Below are positions 1-7,750 of a stretch of DNA of 46,309 nucleotides, piece after piece (position 1 is the first letter of the stretch; each line of letters begins with the position of its first letter). The stretch lies in NCBI RefSeq assembly GCF_001879105.1, contig NZ_MLCF01000102.1, positions 1-46,309 on the forward strand. Reading direction: 5' to 3'. Below the pieces are notes generated by a model. It saw only the letters and a program-made list of their open reading frames with translations, ran no database searches and was not told where the DNA came from. A program made the translations under genes and the position numbers. Source of the stretch: Mangrovactinospora gilvigrisea (GTDB taxonomy: Bacteria > Actinomycetota > Actinomycetes > Streptomycetales > Streptomycetaceae).

Positions 1-2
1 GG

Positions 3-1487
3 AATGGGTTGCGGGACGGGTTGCTGGGGGCCGGGTACACCGCTGACGGGGTGTTGGAGGCGCTCGGGGCCACCGCCTACAGCGCGTTGGCGCGGGGCGA
101 GACCGTGCCCGCGGAGCGGGCCACCCGGGGCGGGGGCGTCCGCGAGGCGCTGATCCGGCTGCTCCTGCTGCAGCAGGAGGTGCCCCAGGAGCGCGTCGAG
201 GGGATCGTGCCGCCCGACGGCGGGTGGGTGCGGCCCGGCGAGACCCCCGGGACCGTCCGGGCGACCGTCGACATTCGGCCATATCCGGAGGAGGGCGCCG
301 ACGCCTTCGTCGTCTCCGACCTCGGCTGCGCCGTCGGCGGCGCGGCTGGCGCCGCCGCCGCTGCCGGCGGGGTGGACCGCGCCGACCTGGTGCTCGGCGT
401 CGGCGGCGCCTCCACCACGCTCGCCGGCATCACCGTCCCGGGCGCCTGCGCCACCGCCCTCGACCTGGGCACTGGCTCCGGCGTCCAGGCGATCAACGCC
501 GCCCGCCGCGCCTCGCACGTCACCGCCACCGACCTCAACCCCCGCGCCGCCCGCTTCGCCGCCATGTCGCTGACGCTCTCCGGCGTTCCGGCGGAGCGTC
601 AGGAGGTGCTCGCCGGCAGCCTCTTCGAGCCGGTCGGCGAGCGCCGCTTCGACCTGGTCGTCTCCAATCCGCCGTTCGTGGTCTCGCCCGCCGGCAGGTT
701 CACCTACCGGGACGGCGGGCTGCCCGGTGACGAGCTGTGCCGGCGCATCGTCACTGAGGCGCCCGCCCACCTGGAGCCCGGCGGCTTCTGCCAGCTGCTG
801 GCGAACTGGCAGCACGTCAAGGGCGAGGACTGGCGGGAGCGGCTGGCCTCCTGGATCGCCCCCACCGGCTGCGACGCCTGGGTGGTGCAGCGCGAGGTCC
901 AGGACCCGGCGCAGTACGCCGAGCTCTGGCTGCGCGACGGCGGCGACCACCGGGATGCCCCCGAGGAGTACGCGGCCCGCTACGACGCCTGGCTGGACGC
1001 GTTCGAACGCGACGGCGTCGAGGGCATCGGATTCGGCTGGATCACGCTCAGGAACGCCGGCGCCGCCGAGCCCGCCGTCCGGATCGAGGAGTGGCCGCAC
1101 CCCGTCGAGCAGCCGCTCGGCCCCGAGATCGCCGCCTGGTTCGAGCGGCAGGACTTCCTGCGGTCCGTGGACGACGACGCCCTGCTCGGCACCCGCTTCC
1201 GGCTCGCCGGCGAGCCCGGCGAAACCGTCCAGGAGCAGGTCGGCGCGCCCGGCGCCGAGGATCCGGAGCACGTGGTGCTGCGGCAGCGGCGCGGCATGAT
1301 GCGGGCCACCCGGGTGGACACGGTCGGCGCCGGATTCGCCGGCGCCTGCGACGGCACCCTGGAGGCCGGCCGGATCGTCGACGCCATCGCCGAACTGCTC
1401 GAGGAGGACCCCGCCGAGCTGCGGGCCAAGACCCCGGAGAGCATCCGCTTCCTGGTGGAGCAGGGCTTCCTTCTTCCGGTGCGATGA
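3..1487 (+). CDS. SAM-dependent methyltransferase (5'-truncated by window edge)
   Basis: Probable class I SAM-dependent methyltransferase of the type found next to topA in Streptomyces. The reading frame is open to the window edge, so the true start lies upstream; the TTG at 9 is unlikely to be the start. The SAM-binding motif LDLGTGSG is followed by TATDLNPRA, and the catalytic-type motif SNPPF is visible, as in N6-adenine, N5-glutamine and rRNA small-methyltransferase families. The N-terminal and C-terminal parts (the latter ending in a helical FLVEQGF segment) lie outside the Rossmann core, and the substrate is unknown. The methyltransferase assignment is firm; substrate specificity is not. 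Confidence 0.85.
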   Translation, partial: NGLRDGLLGAGYTADGVLEALGATAYSALARGETVPAERATRGGGVREALIRLLLLQQEVPQERVEGIVPPDGGWVRPGETPGTVRATVDIRPYPEEGADAFVVSDLGCAVGGAAGAAAAAGGVDRADLVLGVGGASTTLAGITVPGACATALDLGTGSGVQAINAARRASHVTATDLNPRAARFAAMSLTLSGVPAERQEVLAGSLFEPVGERRFDLVVSNPPFVVSPAGRFTYRDGGLPGDELCRRIVTEAPAHLEPGGFCQLLANWQHVKGEDWRERLASWIAPTGCDAWVVQREVQDPAQYAELWLRDGGDHRDAPEEYAARYDAWLDAFERDGVEGIGFGWITLRNAGAAEPAVRIEEWPHPVEQPLGPEIAAWFERQDFLRSVDDDALLGTRFRLAGEPGETVQEQVGAPGAEDPEHVVLRQRRGMMRATRVDTVGAGFAGACDGTLEAGRIVDAIAELLEEDPAELRAKTPESIRFLVEQGFLLPVR

Positions 1488-1809
1488 GCGCGGACCCGCT
1501 ACGGTGAACGGCTGAACTCCGCCCCATTCCGGCTGGACACCCGCGCCGATCCTCCCGCATGGTGGCGGAACGTCGTCCGAGCGAGTACACATCCGTACTC
1601 CGGCGGACACGTCGGGTGCCCGCCGTACGGTCGGACCGAATGTCGGGTTACCGTTCGAGTGGTGTTGCGGCGTGAGCGCGCCTTACCCCGAGTTGCCGGG
1701 GTACGGTCACCAATCGCCGTCATCGCCGCCCATAAGCGTGACCGTAGCGTGAGGAAGCAGCAGGGCCCGGACGCAGGGATCGGGTCCGACGACCGAGAGA
1801 AGAGCGAAG
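1488..1809. promoter_or_regulatory. topA upstream region with two hairpins
   Basis: This 322-bp noncoding gap holds two clear dyads. One at 1575-1608 has a 6-bp GAGTAC/GTACTC stem with a 6-nt loop, extended below an internal loop by GTCCG/CGGAC. One at 1684-1703 has a perfect 7-bp TACCCCG/CGGGGTA stem with a 6-nt loop. Neither has a T-run. No convincing -35/-10 pair was found. In streptomycetes topA transcription is known to respond to supercoiling, so these dyads just before the gene could be cruciform-prone elements or regulator sites; that is inference. Confidence 0.5.
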
Positions 1810-4704
1810 TTGTCCCCGACCAGCGAGACCGCGCCCCGCGGTCGGCGTCTCGTCATCGTGGAGTCGCCGGCCAAGGCGAAGACGATCAAGGGCTATCTCG
1901 GCCCCGGGTACACGGTCGAGGCCAGCGTCGGTCACATCCGCGACCTGCCGAGCAGCGCCGCGGAGGTACCCGAGGCCTACAAGGGCAAGCCCTGGGCGCG
2001 GCTCGGTGTCAACGTCGACGAGGGCTTCCAGCCCGTTTACGTCGTCAACGCCGACAAGAAGGCCCAGGTCAAGAAGCTCAAGGACCTGCTGAAGGAGTCC
2101 GACGAACTCTTCCTCGCCACCGATGAGGACCGCGAGGGAGAGGCCATCGCCTGGCACCTCGAGCAGGTCCTCAAGCCCAAGGTGCCGGTGCGCCGGATGG
2201 TCTTCCACGAGATCACCAAGGACGCCATCCAGGCCGCCGTCAACAGCCCCCGCGAGCTGAACAAGAAGCTCGTGGACGCCCAGGAGACCCGCCGCATCCT
2301 CGACCGGCTCTACGGCTACGAGGTCTCGCCGGTGCTGTGGAAGAAGGTCATGCCGCGGCTGTCGGCGGGCCGCGTCCAGTCGGTCGCCACCCGCCTGGTG
2401 GTGGAGCGCGAGCGGGAGCGGATGGCGTTCCGCTCCGCCGCGTACTGGGACCTGGAGGGCGTCTTCGCCACCGGCCGCGCCGGCGACGCCTCCGACCCGG
2501 GCACGTTCGGCGCCCGGCTGACGACGGTGGACGGCAAGCGCGTCGCCCAGGGCCGCGACTTCGGGTCCGACGGCGTTCTGAAGCAGGCCTCGGCGTCCGC
2601 CGGGGTGCTGCACCTGGACGAGGCCGCGGCGCGGACGCTGGCGGCCGCCCTGGAGGACACCTCCTTCGCGGTCCGCTCCGTCGAGTCCAAGCCGTACCGG
2701 CGCTCGCCGTACGCGCCCTTCCGGACGACGACGCTGCAGCAGGAGGCGTCCCGCAAGCTCGGCTTCGGGGCGAAGGCGACGATGCAGGTCGCCCAGAAGC
2801 TGTACGAGAACGGTTTCATCACCTATATGCGTACCGACTCCACCACGCTGTCGGAGACGGCGGTGGCGGCGGCGCGCGCCCAGGTGACGCAGCTGTACGG
2901 GTCCGAGTACCTGCCGGACAAGCCGCGCCAGTACGCCGGCAAGGTGAAGAACGCGCAGGAGGCGCACGAGGCGATCCGCCCCTCCGGCGACCGCTTCCGC
3001 ACCCCGGCCGAGACCGGCCTCAGCGGCGACCAGTACAAGCTCTACGACCTGATCTGGAAGCGCACCGTCGCCTCCCAGATGAAGGACGCCGTCGGGCAGT
3101 CGGTGACCGTGCGGGTCGGCGGCGCCGCGAGCGACGGCCGGGACGCCGAGTTCTCCGCGTCCGGCAAGGTGATCACCTTCCACGGCTTCATGAAGGCCTA
3201 TGTGGAGGGCGCCGACGACCCCAACGCCGAGCTGGACGACCGCGAGCGGCGGCTGCCGCAGGTCGCCGAGGGCGACGCGCTCACCGCGCGGGAGATCTCG
3301 GTGGACGGCCACGCCACCAAGCCGCCGGCCCGCTTCACCGAGGCCTCGCTGGTGAAGGAGCTGGAGGAGCGGGAGATCGGCCGCCCCTCGACGTATGCGT
3401 CGATCATCGGGACGATCCTCGACCGCGGGTACGTCTTCAAGAAGGGGACGGCGCTGGTTCCGTCCTGGCTGTCGTTCGCCGTGGTGGGGCTGCTGGAGAA
3501 GCACTTCGGCCGGCTCGTCGACTACGACTTCACGGCCAAGATGGAGGACGACCTCGACCGCATCGCGGCCGGCCAGGCGCAGGCGGTGCCGTGGCTGTCG
3601 CGGTTCTACTTCGGCGAGGGCGGCCCCGAGGGCGCCGCGGCCGGCGGCGCCTCGGCGGCGGACGCGGGCAACGGCGACGGCGACCACCTGGGCGGGCTCA
3701 AGGAGCTGGTGACGGACCTCGGGGCGATCGACGCCCGCGAGGTGTCCTCGTTCCCGGTGGGCGACGGGATCATGCTGCGCGTCGGGCGGTTCGGCCCGTA
3801 CGTGGAGAAGGTCATCCCGGGCGGCGGCCCCGACGGCGCCGACCTGCAGAAGCGGATGGACGTCCCGGAGGACATGCCGCCGGACGAGCTGACGCCGGAG
3901 CTGGCGCAGGAGCTGCTGGACAAGCCGTCCGGGGAGCGCGAGCTGGGCATCGACCCGGAGTCGGGCCACCCGATCGTCGCCAAGAACGGCCGCTACGGCC
4001 CGTACGTCACCGAGGTGCTGCCCGACGGCACGCCGAAGACGGGCAAGAACGCGGTGAAGCCGCGGACCGGGTCGCTCTTCAAGACGATGTCGCCGGAGAC
4101 GGTGACGCTGGAGGAGGCGCTGCGGCTGCTGTCGCTGCCGCGGGTGGTCGGCGTCGACCCGGAGAGCGGCACCGAGATCACGGCGCAGAACGGCAAGTAC
4201 GGGCCGTACCTGAAGAAGGGGACGGACTCGCGTTCGCTGGAGTCCGAGGAGCAGATCTTCGGGATCACCCTGGAGGAGGCGCAGAAGCTCTACGCCCAGC
4301 CGAAGCAGCGCGGGCGGCGGGCGGCGGCGCCGCCGCTGAAGGAGCTGGGCGAGGACCCGGTCTCCGGGAAGCCGGTGGTGGTCAAGGACGGGCGGTTCGG
4401 TCCGTATGTGACGGACGGCGAGACGAACGCGACGCTGCGGAAGGGCGACGAGGTCGAGTCGATCTCGCAGGAGCGGGCGTTCGAGCTGCTGGCGGAGAAG
4501 CGGGCGAAGGGGCCGGCGAAGAAGGCTCCCGCGAAGAAGGCTGCCGCCAAGAAGGCCCCGGCGAAGAAGACGGCTGGTGCCAAGAAGGCGACGGCGTCCT
4601 CGGCGAAGAAGACGGCGACGAAGAAGGCCGCGTCGACGACCAAGAAGACTGCTGCCGCCAAGAAGACGACGGCGACGAAGACGGTTGACGCGTCGGTCGA
4701 GTAG
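1810..4704 (+). CDS. topA: DNA topoisomerase I
   Basis: Type IA topoisomerase, which relaxes negative supercoils by transient single-strand cleavage through a tyrosine. It begins with a TTG codon behind the purine-rich GAGAGAAGAG. The TOPRIM motif VIVESPAKAKTI starts near residue 15, the acidic DEDREGE motif lies near residue 105, and the active-site tyrosine is in FITYMRTDS (about residue 340). Several repeated GRFGPYV/GRYGPYV modules form the C-terminal DNA-binding region. The last ~60 residues are a lysine-alanine tail (AKKAPAKK-type repeats), characteristic of Streptomyces TopA and linked in that genus to processivity. Length (964 aa) is normal. A strong terminator follows. Confidence 0.98.
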   Translation: MSPTSETAPRGRRLVIVESPAKAKTIKGYLGPGYTVEASVGHIRDLPSSAAEVPEAYKGKPWARLGVNVDEGFQPVYVVNADKKAQVKKLKDLLKESDELFLATDEDREGEAIAWHLEQVLKPKVPVRRMVFHEITKDAIQAAVNSPRELNKKLVDAQETRRILDRLYGYEVSPVLWKKVMPRLSAGRVQSVATRLVVERERERMAFRSAAYWDLEGVFATGRAGDASDPGTFGARLTTVDGKRVAQGRDFGSDGVLKQASASAGVLHLDEAAARTLAAALEDTSFAVRSVESKPYRRSPYAPFRTTTLQQEASRKLGFGAKATMQVAQKLYENGFITYMRTDSTTLSETAVAAARAQVTQLYGSEYLPDKPRQYAGKVKNAQEAHEAIRPSGDRFRTPAETGLSGDQYKLYDLIWKRTVASQMKDAVGQSVTVRVGGAASDGRDAEFSASGKVITFHGFMKAYVEGADDPNAELDDRERRLPQVAEGDALTAREISVDGHATKPPARFTEASLVKELEEREIGRPSTYASIIGTILDRGYVFKKGTALVPSWLSFAVVGLLEKHFGRLVDYDFTAKMEDDLDRIAAGQAQAVPWLSRFYFGEGGPEGAAAGGASAADAGNGDGDHLGGLKELVTDLGAIDAREVSSFPVGDGIMLRVGRFGPYVEKVIPGGGPDGADLQKRMDVPEDMPPDELTPELAQELLDKPSGERELGIDPESGHPIVAKNGRYGPYVTEVLPDGTPKTGKNAVKPRTGSLFKTMSPETVTLEEALRLLSLPRVVGVDPESGTEITAQNGKYGPYLKKGTDSRSLESEEQIFGITLEEAQKLYAQPKQRGRRAAAPPLKELGEDPVSGKPVVVKDGRFGPYVTDGETNATLRKGDEVESISQERAFELLAEKRAKGPAKKAPAKKAAAKKAPAKKTAGAKKATASSAKKTATKKAASTTKKTAAAKKTTATKTVDASVE

Positions 4705-4746
4705 CGGTCGGCGCCTTGTGCGCCTTGTGCTGTTGCCGCCCCTCCG

Positions 4747-4787
4747 CCCCTCCGCCCCCACCCGGGGTGGCGGGGCGGAGGGGTTTT
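4747..4787 (+). terminator. Rho-independent terminator after topA
   Basis: A perfect 12-bp stem (CCCCTCCGCCCC pairing with GGGGCGGAGGGG) encloses a loop that can fold again (CACCC/GGGTG) and is followed directly by TTTT. It is the clearest intrinsic terminator in the left half of the window and separates topA from the accessory genes. Confidence 0.85.
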
Positions 4788-4841
4788 CGGGTGGCCGCCG
4801 GGTTCGGACCGCCCCGGGGCGGGCGGGGGGCGAGGGGTTCG

Positions 4842-4872
4842 TTGGTGGGCGGCGGGGGCGCGTTGGTAGCTT
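4842..4872 (+). promoter_or_regulatory. Candidate leaderless promoter of the PemK-like gene
   Basis: The -10 hexamer TAGCTT at 4867-4872 ends 7 nt before the ATG at 4880. TTGGTG at 4842-4847 is a possible -35 with a long 19-nt spacer. No Shine-Dalgarno sequence is present, so transcription would start at or next to the initiation codon. Confidence 0.4.
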
Positions 4873-4879
4873 GCGGCGC

Positions 4880-5314
4880 ATGGATGAGGACTTCTTGCCG
4901 GGGCGGGACGGGCCGGCGGCTACGGTGGAGGCGCATCGGGTGCGGGGCGTGCGGATGGCGTACGCGCCGGATCCGGACGGGGACCCGGATCCCGGCGAGG
5001 TCGTCTGGACCTGGGTGCCGTTCGAGGAGAACGACGGCCGGGGCAAGGACCGCCCGGTGCTGGTGGTGGCGCGGGAGCACGGCGCCGAGACGGTGCTCGC
5101 CGTCCAGTTGACGAGCAAGCGCCACGACGACCGCGCGGAGTACCAGCCGATCGGGTCCGGGCCGTGGGACCGGGAGGACCGCGAGTCCTGGGTGCTGCTG
5201 GACCGGGTGTTCCGGATCCACCCCGCGGGGATGCGCCGCGAGGCGTGCGCGCTGGACCGGGGTCGGTTCAACCTGGTGGCCAACCGGCTGGTGGAGCGGT
5301 ACGGCTGGGCGTAG
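4880..5314 (+). CDS. PemK/MazF-like protein, solitary
   Basis: A 144-residue protein resembling the PemK/MazF fold (PF02452). The core GEVVWTWVPFEEN followed by KDRPVLVVARE matches the beta-strand start of MazF-type endoribonucleases, including the conserved RP(V/A)LV signature. The N-terminal ~40 residues are an actinobacterial extension. No antitoxin-like gene lies upstream or downstream: topA precedes and a sugar isomerase follows. It may therefore be a stand-alone RNA-binding or nuclease-like protein rather than half of a classical toxin-antitoxin pair. The ATG at 4880 is chosen because a -10-like hexamer sits just upstream and the longer frame is low-complexity Arg. Confidence 0.8.
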   Translation: MDEDFLPGRDGPAATVEAHRVRGVRMAYAPDPDGDPDPGEVVWTWVPFEENDGRGKDRPVLVVAREHGAETVLAVQLTSKRHDDRAEYQPIGSGPWDREDRESWVLLDRVFRIHPAGMRREACALDRGRFNLVANRLVERYGWA

Positions 5315-5398
5315 CCGACGCTCGGCCGGTGTGATTGTGTGTGGGCGTCGAGAGCTGTCCCGCCTGCCCTGCCCGGCGCCCGTTGGAGGAATCCGGCC

Positions 5399-6274
5399 GT
5401 GAACAACCCTGCCCGCCCCGTCCGTCCCGTTGTGCCCGGGATCTGCTCCGTGACCTTCCGGGAGCTCGACGTGCCGACCGTCGTCGGCCTCACCGCCGAC
5501 GCCGGGCTGCGCGCCGTGGAGTGGGGCGGGGACGTCCACGTGCCGGTGGGCGATCTGGCGGCCGCCGGGCGGGCGCGGGCGCTCTGCGCCGAGAAGGGCG
5601 TGGACGTCGCCTCCTACGGCTCCTACTGGCGGGCCGGCGATGTCGCCGGTTTCGCGGCGGTGGTGCGGACGGCGGCCGAGCTGGGCGCGCCGGGCATCCG
5701 GGTGTGGGCGGGCGAGAAGGGCTCCGCGGAGAGCTCCCCGGTTGAGCGGGCGGCCGTCGCGGCGGCGCTGGCCGGCGGGGCGGACCTGGCGGCGGAGCAC
5801 GGGATCACCGTCAGCCTGGAGTTCCACCGCAACACCCTCACCGACACCCTCGCCTCGGCGCGGGCGCTGCTGGACGAGGCGGCGGCGCTGCGGCCGGGCG
5901 CGGAGCTGCCGCTGTGCAGCTACTGGCAGCCGGACTGGTGGACCGCGCCGACCGGGATCGGCCCGGCGGACGCGGTGGCGGAACTGGCGGCGCTGGGCGA
6001 GCGGCTGACGACCGTTCACGTCTTCTCCTGGGCGACGGACGGGGCCCGGCTGCCGCTCGCCGAGCGCGAGGAGCTGTGGCGGGCGGTCTTCCGGGCGCTG
6101 CACGCCGAGGGCGCGCACGCCGGCGGTGCACCCGCTGACGGCGCGCACGCCGGCGGTGCCGCGCGGGGCCACTACGCGCTGATGGAGTTCGTGGCGGGCG
6201 GCGATGCCGAGGTGTTCCGGAAGGACGCGGCGACGCTGCTGGGGTGGCTGGAGGAGTCCGTCAACCAGGCGTAG
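5399..6274 (+). CDS. Sugar phosphate isomerase/epimerase (xylose isomerase-like TIM barrel)
   Basis: A 291-residue protein of the AP-endonuclease-2/xylose-isomerase-like TIM barrel family. It starts at GTG 5399, 8 nt after a perfect GGAGGA. Barrel-type strand motifs are visible: GICSVTF at the start, LRAVEWGG, VSLEFHRNTL (metal-ligand type Glu/His) and TVHVFSW. Near residues 238-257 the coding region holds a duplicated GAHAGGA segment (around 6112-6165) that most homologues would not need, suggesting a small expansion in a surface loop. The substrate is unknown; sugar or inositol-type metabolism is typical. It stands alone between the PemK-like gene and the protease inhibitor. Confidence 0.85.
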   Translation: MNNPARPVRPVVPGICSVTFRELDVPTVVGLTADAGLRAVEWGGDVHVPVGDLAAAGRARALCAEKGVDVASYGSYWRAGDVAGFAAVVRTAAELGAPGIRVWAGEKGSAESSPVERAAVAAALAGGADLAAEHGITVSLEFHRNTLTDTLASARALLDEAAALRPGAELPLCSYWQPDWWTAPTGIGPADAVAELAALGERLTTVHVFSWATDGARLPLAEREELWRAVFRALHAEGAHAGGAPADGAHAGGAARGHYALMEFVAGGDAEVFRKDAATLLGWLEESVNQA

Positions 6275-6296
6275 AGATGATCCCTCCTCTGGGGGA

Positions 6297-6326
6297 TTGT
6301 GAGCCACGGTGCGCATCGGGTTATGT
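6297..6326 (+). promoter_or_regulatory. Candidate promoter of the protease inhibitor gene
   Basis: TTGTGA (6297-6302), an 18-nt spacer, then TTATGT (6321-6326), giving an mRNA start near 6333 and a leader of about 40 nt before the ATG at 6373. The -10 is an imperfect match. Confidence 0.35.
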
Positions 6327-6372
6327 GCACAGAGTGGTGAAGATCCGTCAGGGAAGCCAGGGGAGGGGATCC

Positions 6373-6873
6373 ATGAGGCACGCGAGGCACTGGGTGCGCT
6401 GCGGGACGGCCGTGGGCGCGGTGCTGCTCGCGGTGACGGGGGCGACGGCGGCCGCTGCCGCCGCGCCGCTGCCGTCGCCCCCGCCGCCGATGGGCGCCGG
6501 GTCGTCGGAGCTGCTGCCGGTGCCCGTATCGCCGGGGCCGTTCTCGCCGGGGCCGTCCGGGGACACCGGGCAGCTGCAGCTGAGCGAGCAGGGCGCGTCC
6601 GGCGGCGCGGTGCCGGTCTCCGCGGTGGTGCTCAGCTGCCCCGCCGGCGGTGCTGAAACGCATCCGCACGCCGCGCAGGCGTGCGCCGCGCTCGGCCGGG
6701 CGGACGGCGATCCCGCGAAGCTGCCCGGCTCGGACCGCATCTGCCCGATGATCTACCAGCCGGTGACGGCGCAGGTGGCGGGCGTCTGGGGCGGCAAACG
6801 CGTCGACTTCCGGCACGACTACGCCAACGCGTGCGTGATGAAGGCGAAGCTCGCCCCGGTCTTCGACTACTGA
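6373..6873 (+). CDS. Secreted subtilisin inhibitor, SSI family
   Basis: A 166-residue secreted serine-protease inhibitor of the Streptomyces subtilisin inhibitor family. It starts at ATG 6373 behind GGGAGGGG. A signal peptide (residues ~1-33, ending in a run of alanines) is followed by a Pro-rich spacer of about 50 residues, longer than in classical SSI. All four disulfide cysteines of the family are present in the contexts VVLSCPAGG, AQACAAL, RICPM and NACVM. The reactive-site loop reads CPMIYQP, which places Met at P1 and Ile at P1', like SSI itself (Met-Val). The C-terminus PVFDY matches the family. The likely role is extracellular control of subtilisin-like proteases. Confidence 0.93.
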   Translation: MRHARHWVRCGTAVGAVLLAVTGATAAAAAAPLPSPPPPMGAGSSELLPVPVSPGPFSPGPSGDTGQLQLSEQGASGGAVPVSAVVLSCPAGGAETHPHAAQACAALGRADGDPAKLPGSDRICPMIYQPVTAQVAGVWGGKRVDFRHDYANACVMKAKLAPVFDY

Positions 6874-6964
6874 GGCCGCGGCGGGTGACGGGGGGTTAGC
6901 CCCACCCCGGTGCCGGTGGCTGCTCGGATCGCGGCGGTGGTGCCCGGCACGGGACGCTGCCGTC

Positions 6965-7750
6965 ATGACGACATCAACGGACGCGCCGGCCGCCGCCGTG
7001 CGCCTCTCCGAGGTCGCCCGGACGTACGGGCGGGGGCCGGCCGCGGTGCAGGCGCTGCGCACCGTCTCGGTGGACATCCCGGACGGCTCGTTCACCGCCG
7101 TGATGGGCCCGTCCGGGTCGGGCAAGTCCACGCTGCTGCAGTGCGCCGCCGGGCTGGACACGCCCACCAGCGGCTCCGTCCGCCTCGGTGACACCGAGCT
7201 CACCGGCATGGACGAGAACGCGCTCACCCGGCTGCGGCGCGGCCGGGTCGGGTTCGTCTTCCAGGCCTACAACCTGGTGCCGTCGCTGACGGTGCGGCAG
7301 AACGTCGGCCTGCCGCTGCGGTTGGCCGGCCGCCGGGAGGACCGGGCCCGGATCGACTCGCTGCTGGAGAAGGTCGGCATCGCCGGCAAGGGCTGGCTGC
7401 GGCCCGCCCAGCTCTCCGGCGGCGAGGCGCAGCGCGCCGCGGTGGCGCGGGCGCTGATCACCGCCCCGGACGTGGTCTTCGCCGACGAGCCGACGGGCGC
7501 GCTGGACACCGTCTCCGCGGCCGGGGTGCTGGAACTGCTGCGCCGCTGCGTGGACGACGCCCACCAGACCGTCGTCATGGTCACCCACGACCCGGTGGCC
7601 GCCTCCTACGCCGACGCGGTGCTGCTGCTCGCCGACGGCATGATCGTCGACGAGCTGGTCGCGCCCACCGCCGCCCGGGTCGCCGAGCGGCTCTCCGCGC
7701 TGGGCGGCCGCCCCGGCACCGCGGGCCGCGACGGGGGGCGGTCGCGGTGA
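6965..7750 (+). CDS. ABC transporter ATP-binding protein (MacB/LolD type)
   Basis: A 261-residue ATPase of the MacB/LolD/FtsE class. It has Walker A GPSGSGKST (near residue 50), Q-loop FVFQAYNLVP, signature LSGGEAQR, Walker B VVFADEPTGALD and H-loop MVTHD. The EPTGALD form and the LTVRQNVGLPLRLAG segment are typical of partners of FtsX-like permeases, which move lipoproteins, peptides or drugs across or out of the membrane rather than import sugars. Its TGA overlaps the start of the permease gene, so the two are co-translated. The substrate is unknown. Confidence 0.95.
   Translation: MTTSTDAPAAAVRLSEVARTYGRGPAAVQALRTVSVDIPDGSFTAVMGPSGSGKSTLLQCAAGLDTPTSGSVRLGDTELTGMDENALTRLRRGRVGFVFQAYNLVPSLTVRQNVGLPLRLAGRREDRARIDSLLEKVGIAGKGWLRPAQLSGGEAQRAAVARALITAPDVVFADEPTGALDTVSAAGVLELLRRCVDDAHQTVVMVTHDPVAASYADAVLLLADGMIVDELVAPTAARVAERLSALGGRPGTAGRDGGRSR

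Noticed and set aside
1720-5493. Very long minus-strand open frame opposite topA
   Set aside because: It is an Arg/Leu/Pro-rich shadow of topA caused by high third-position GC; it has no domain and no start signal.
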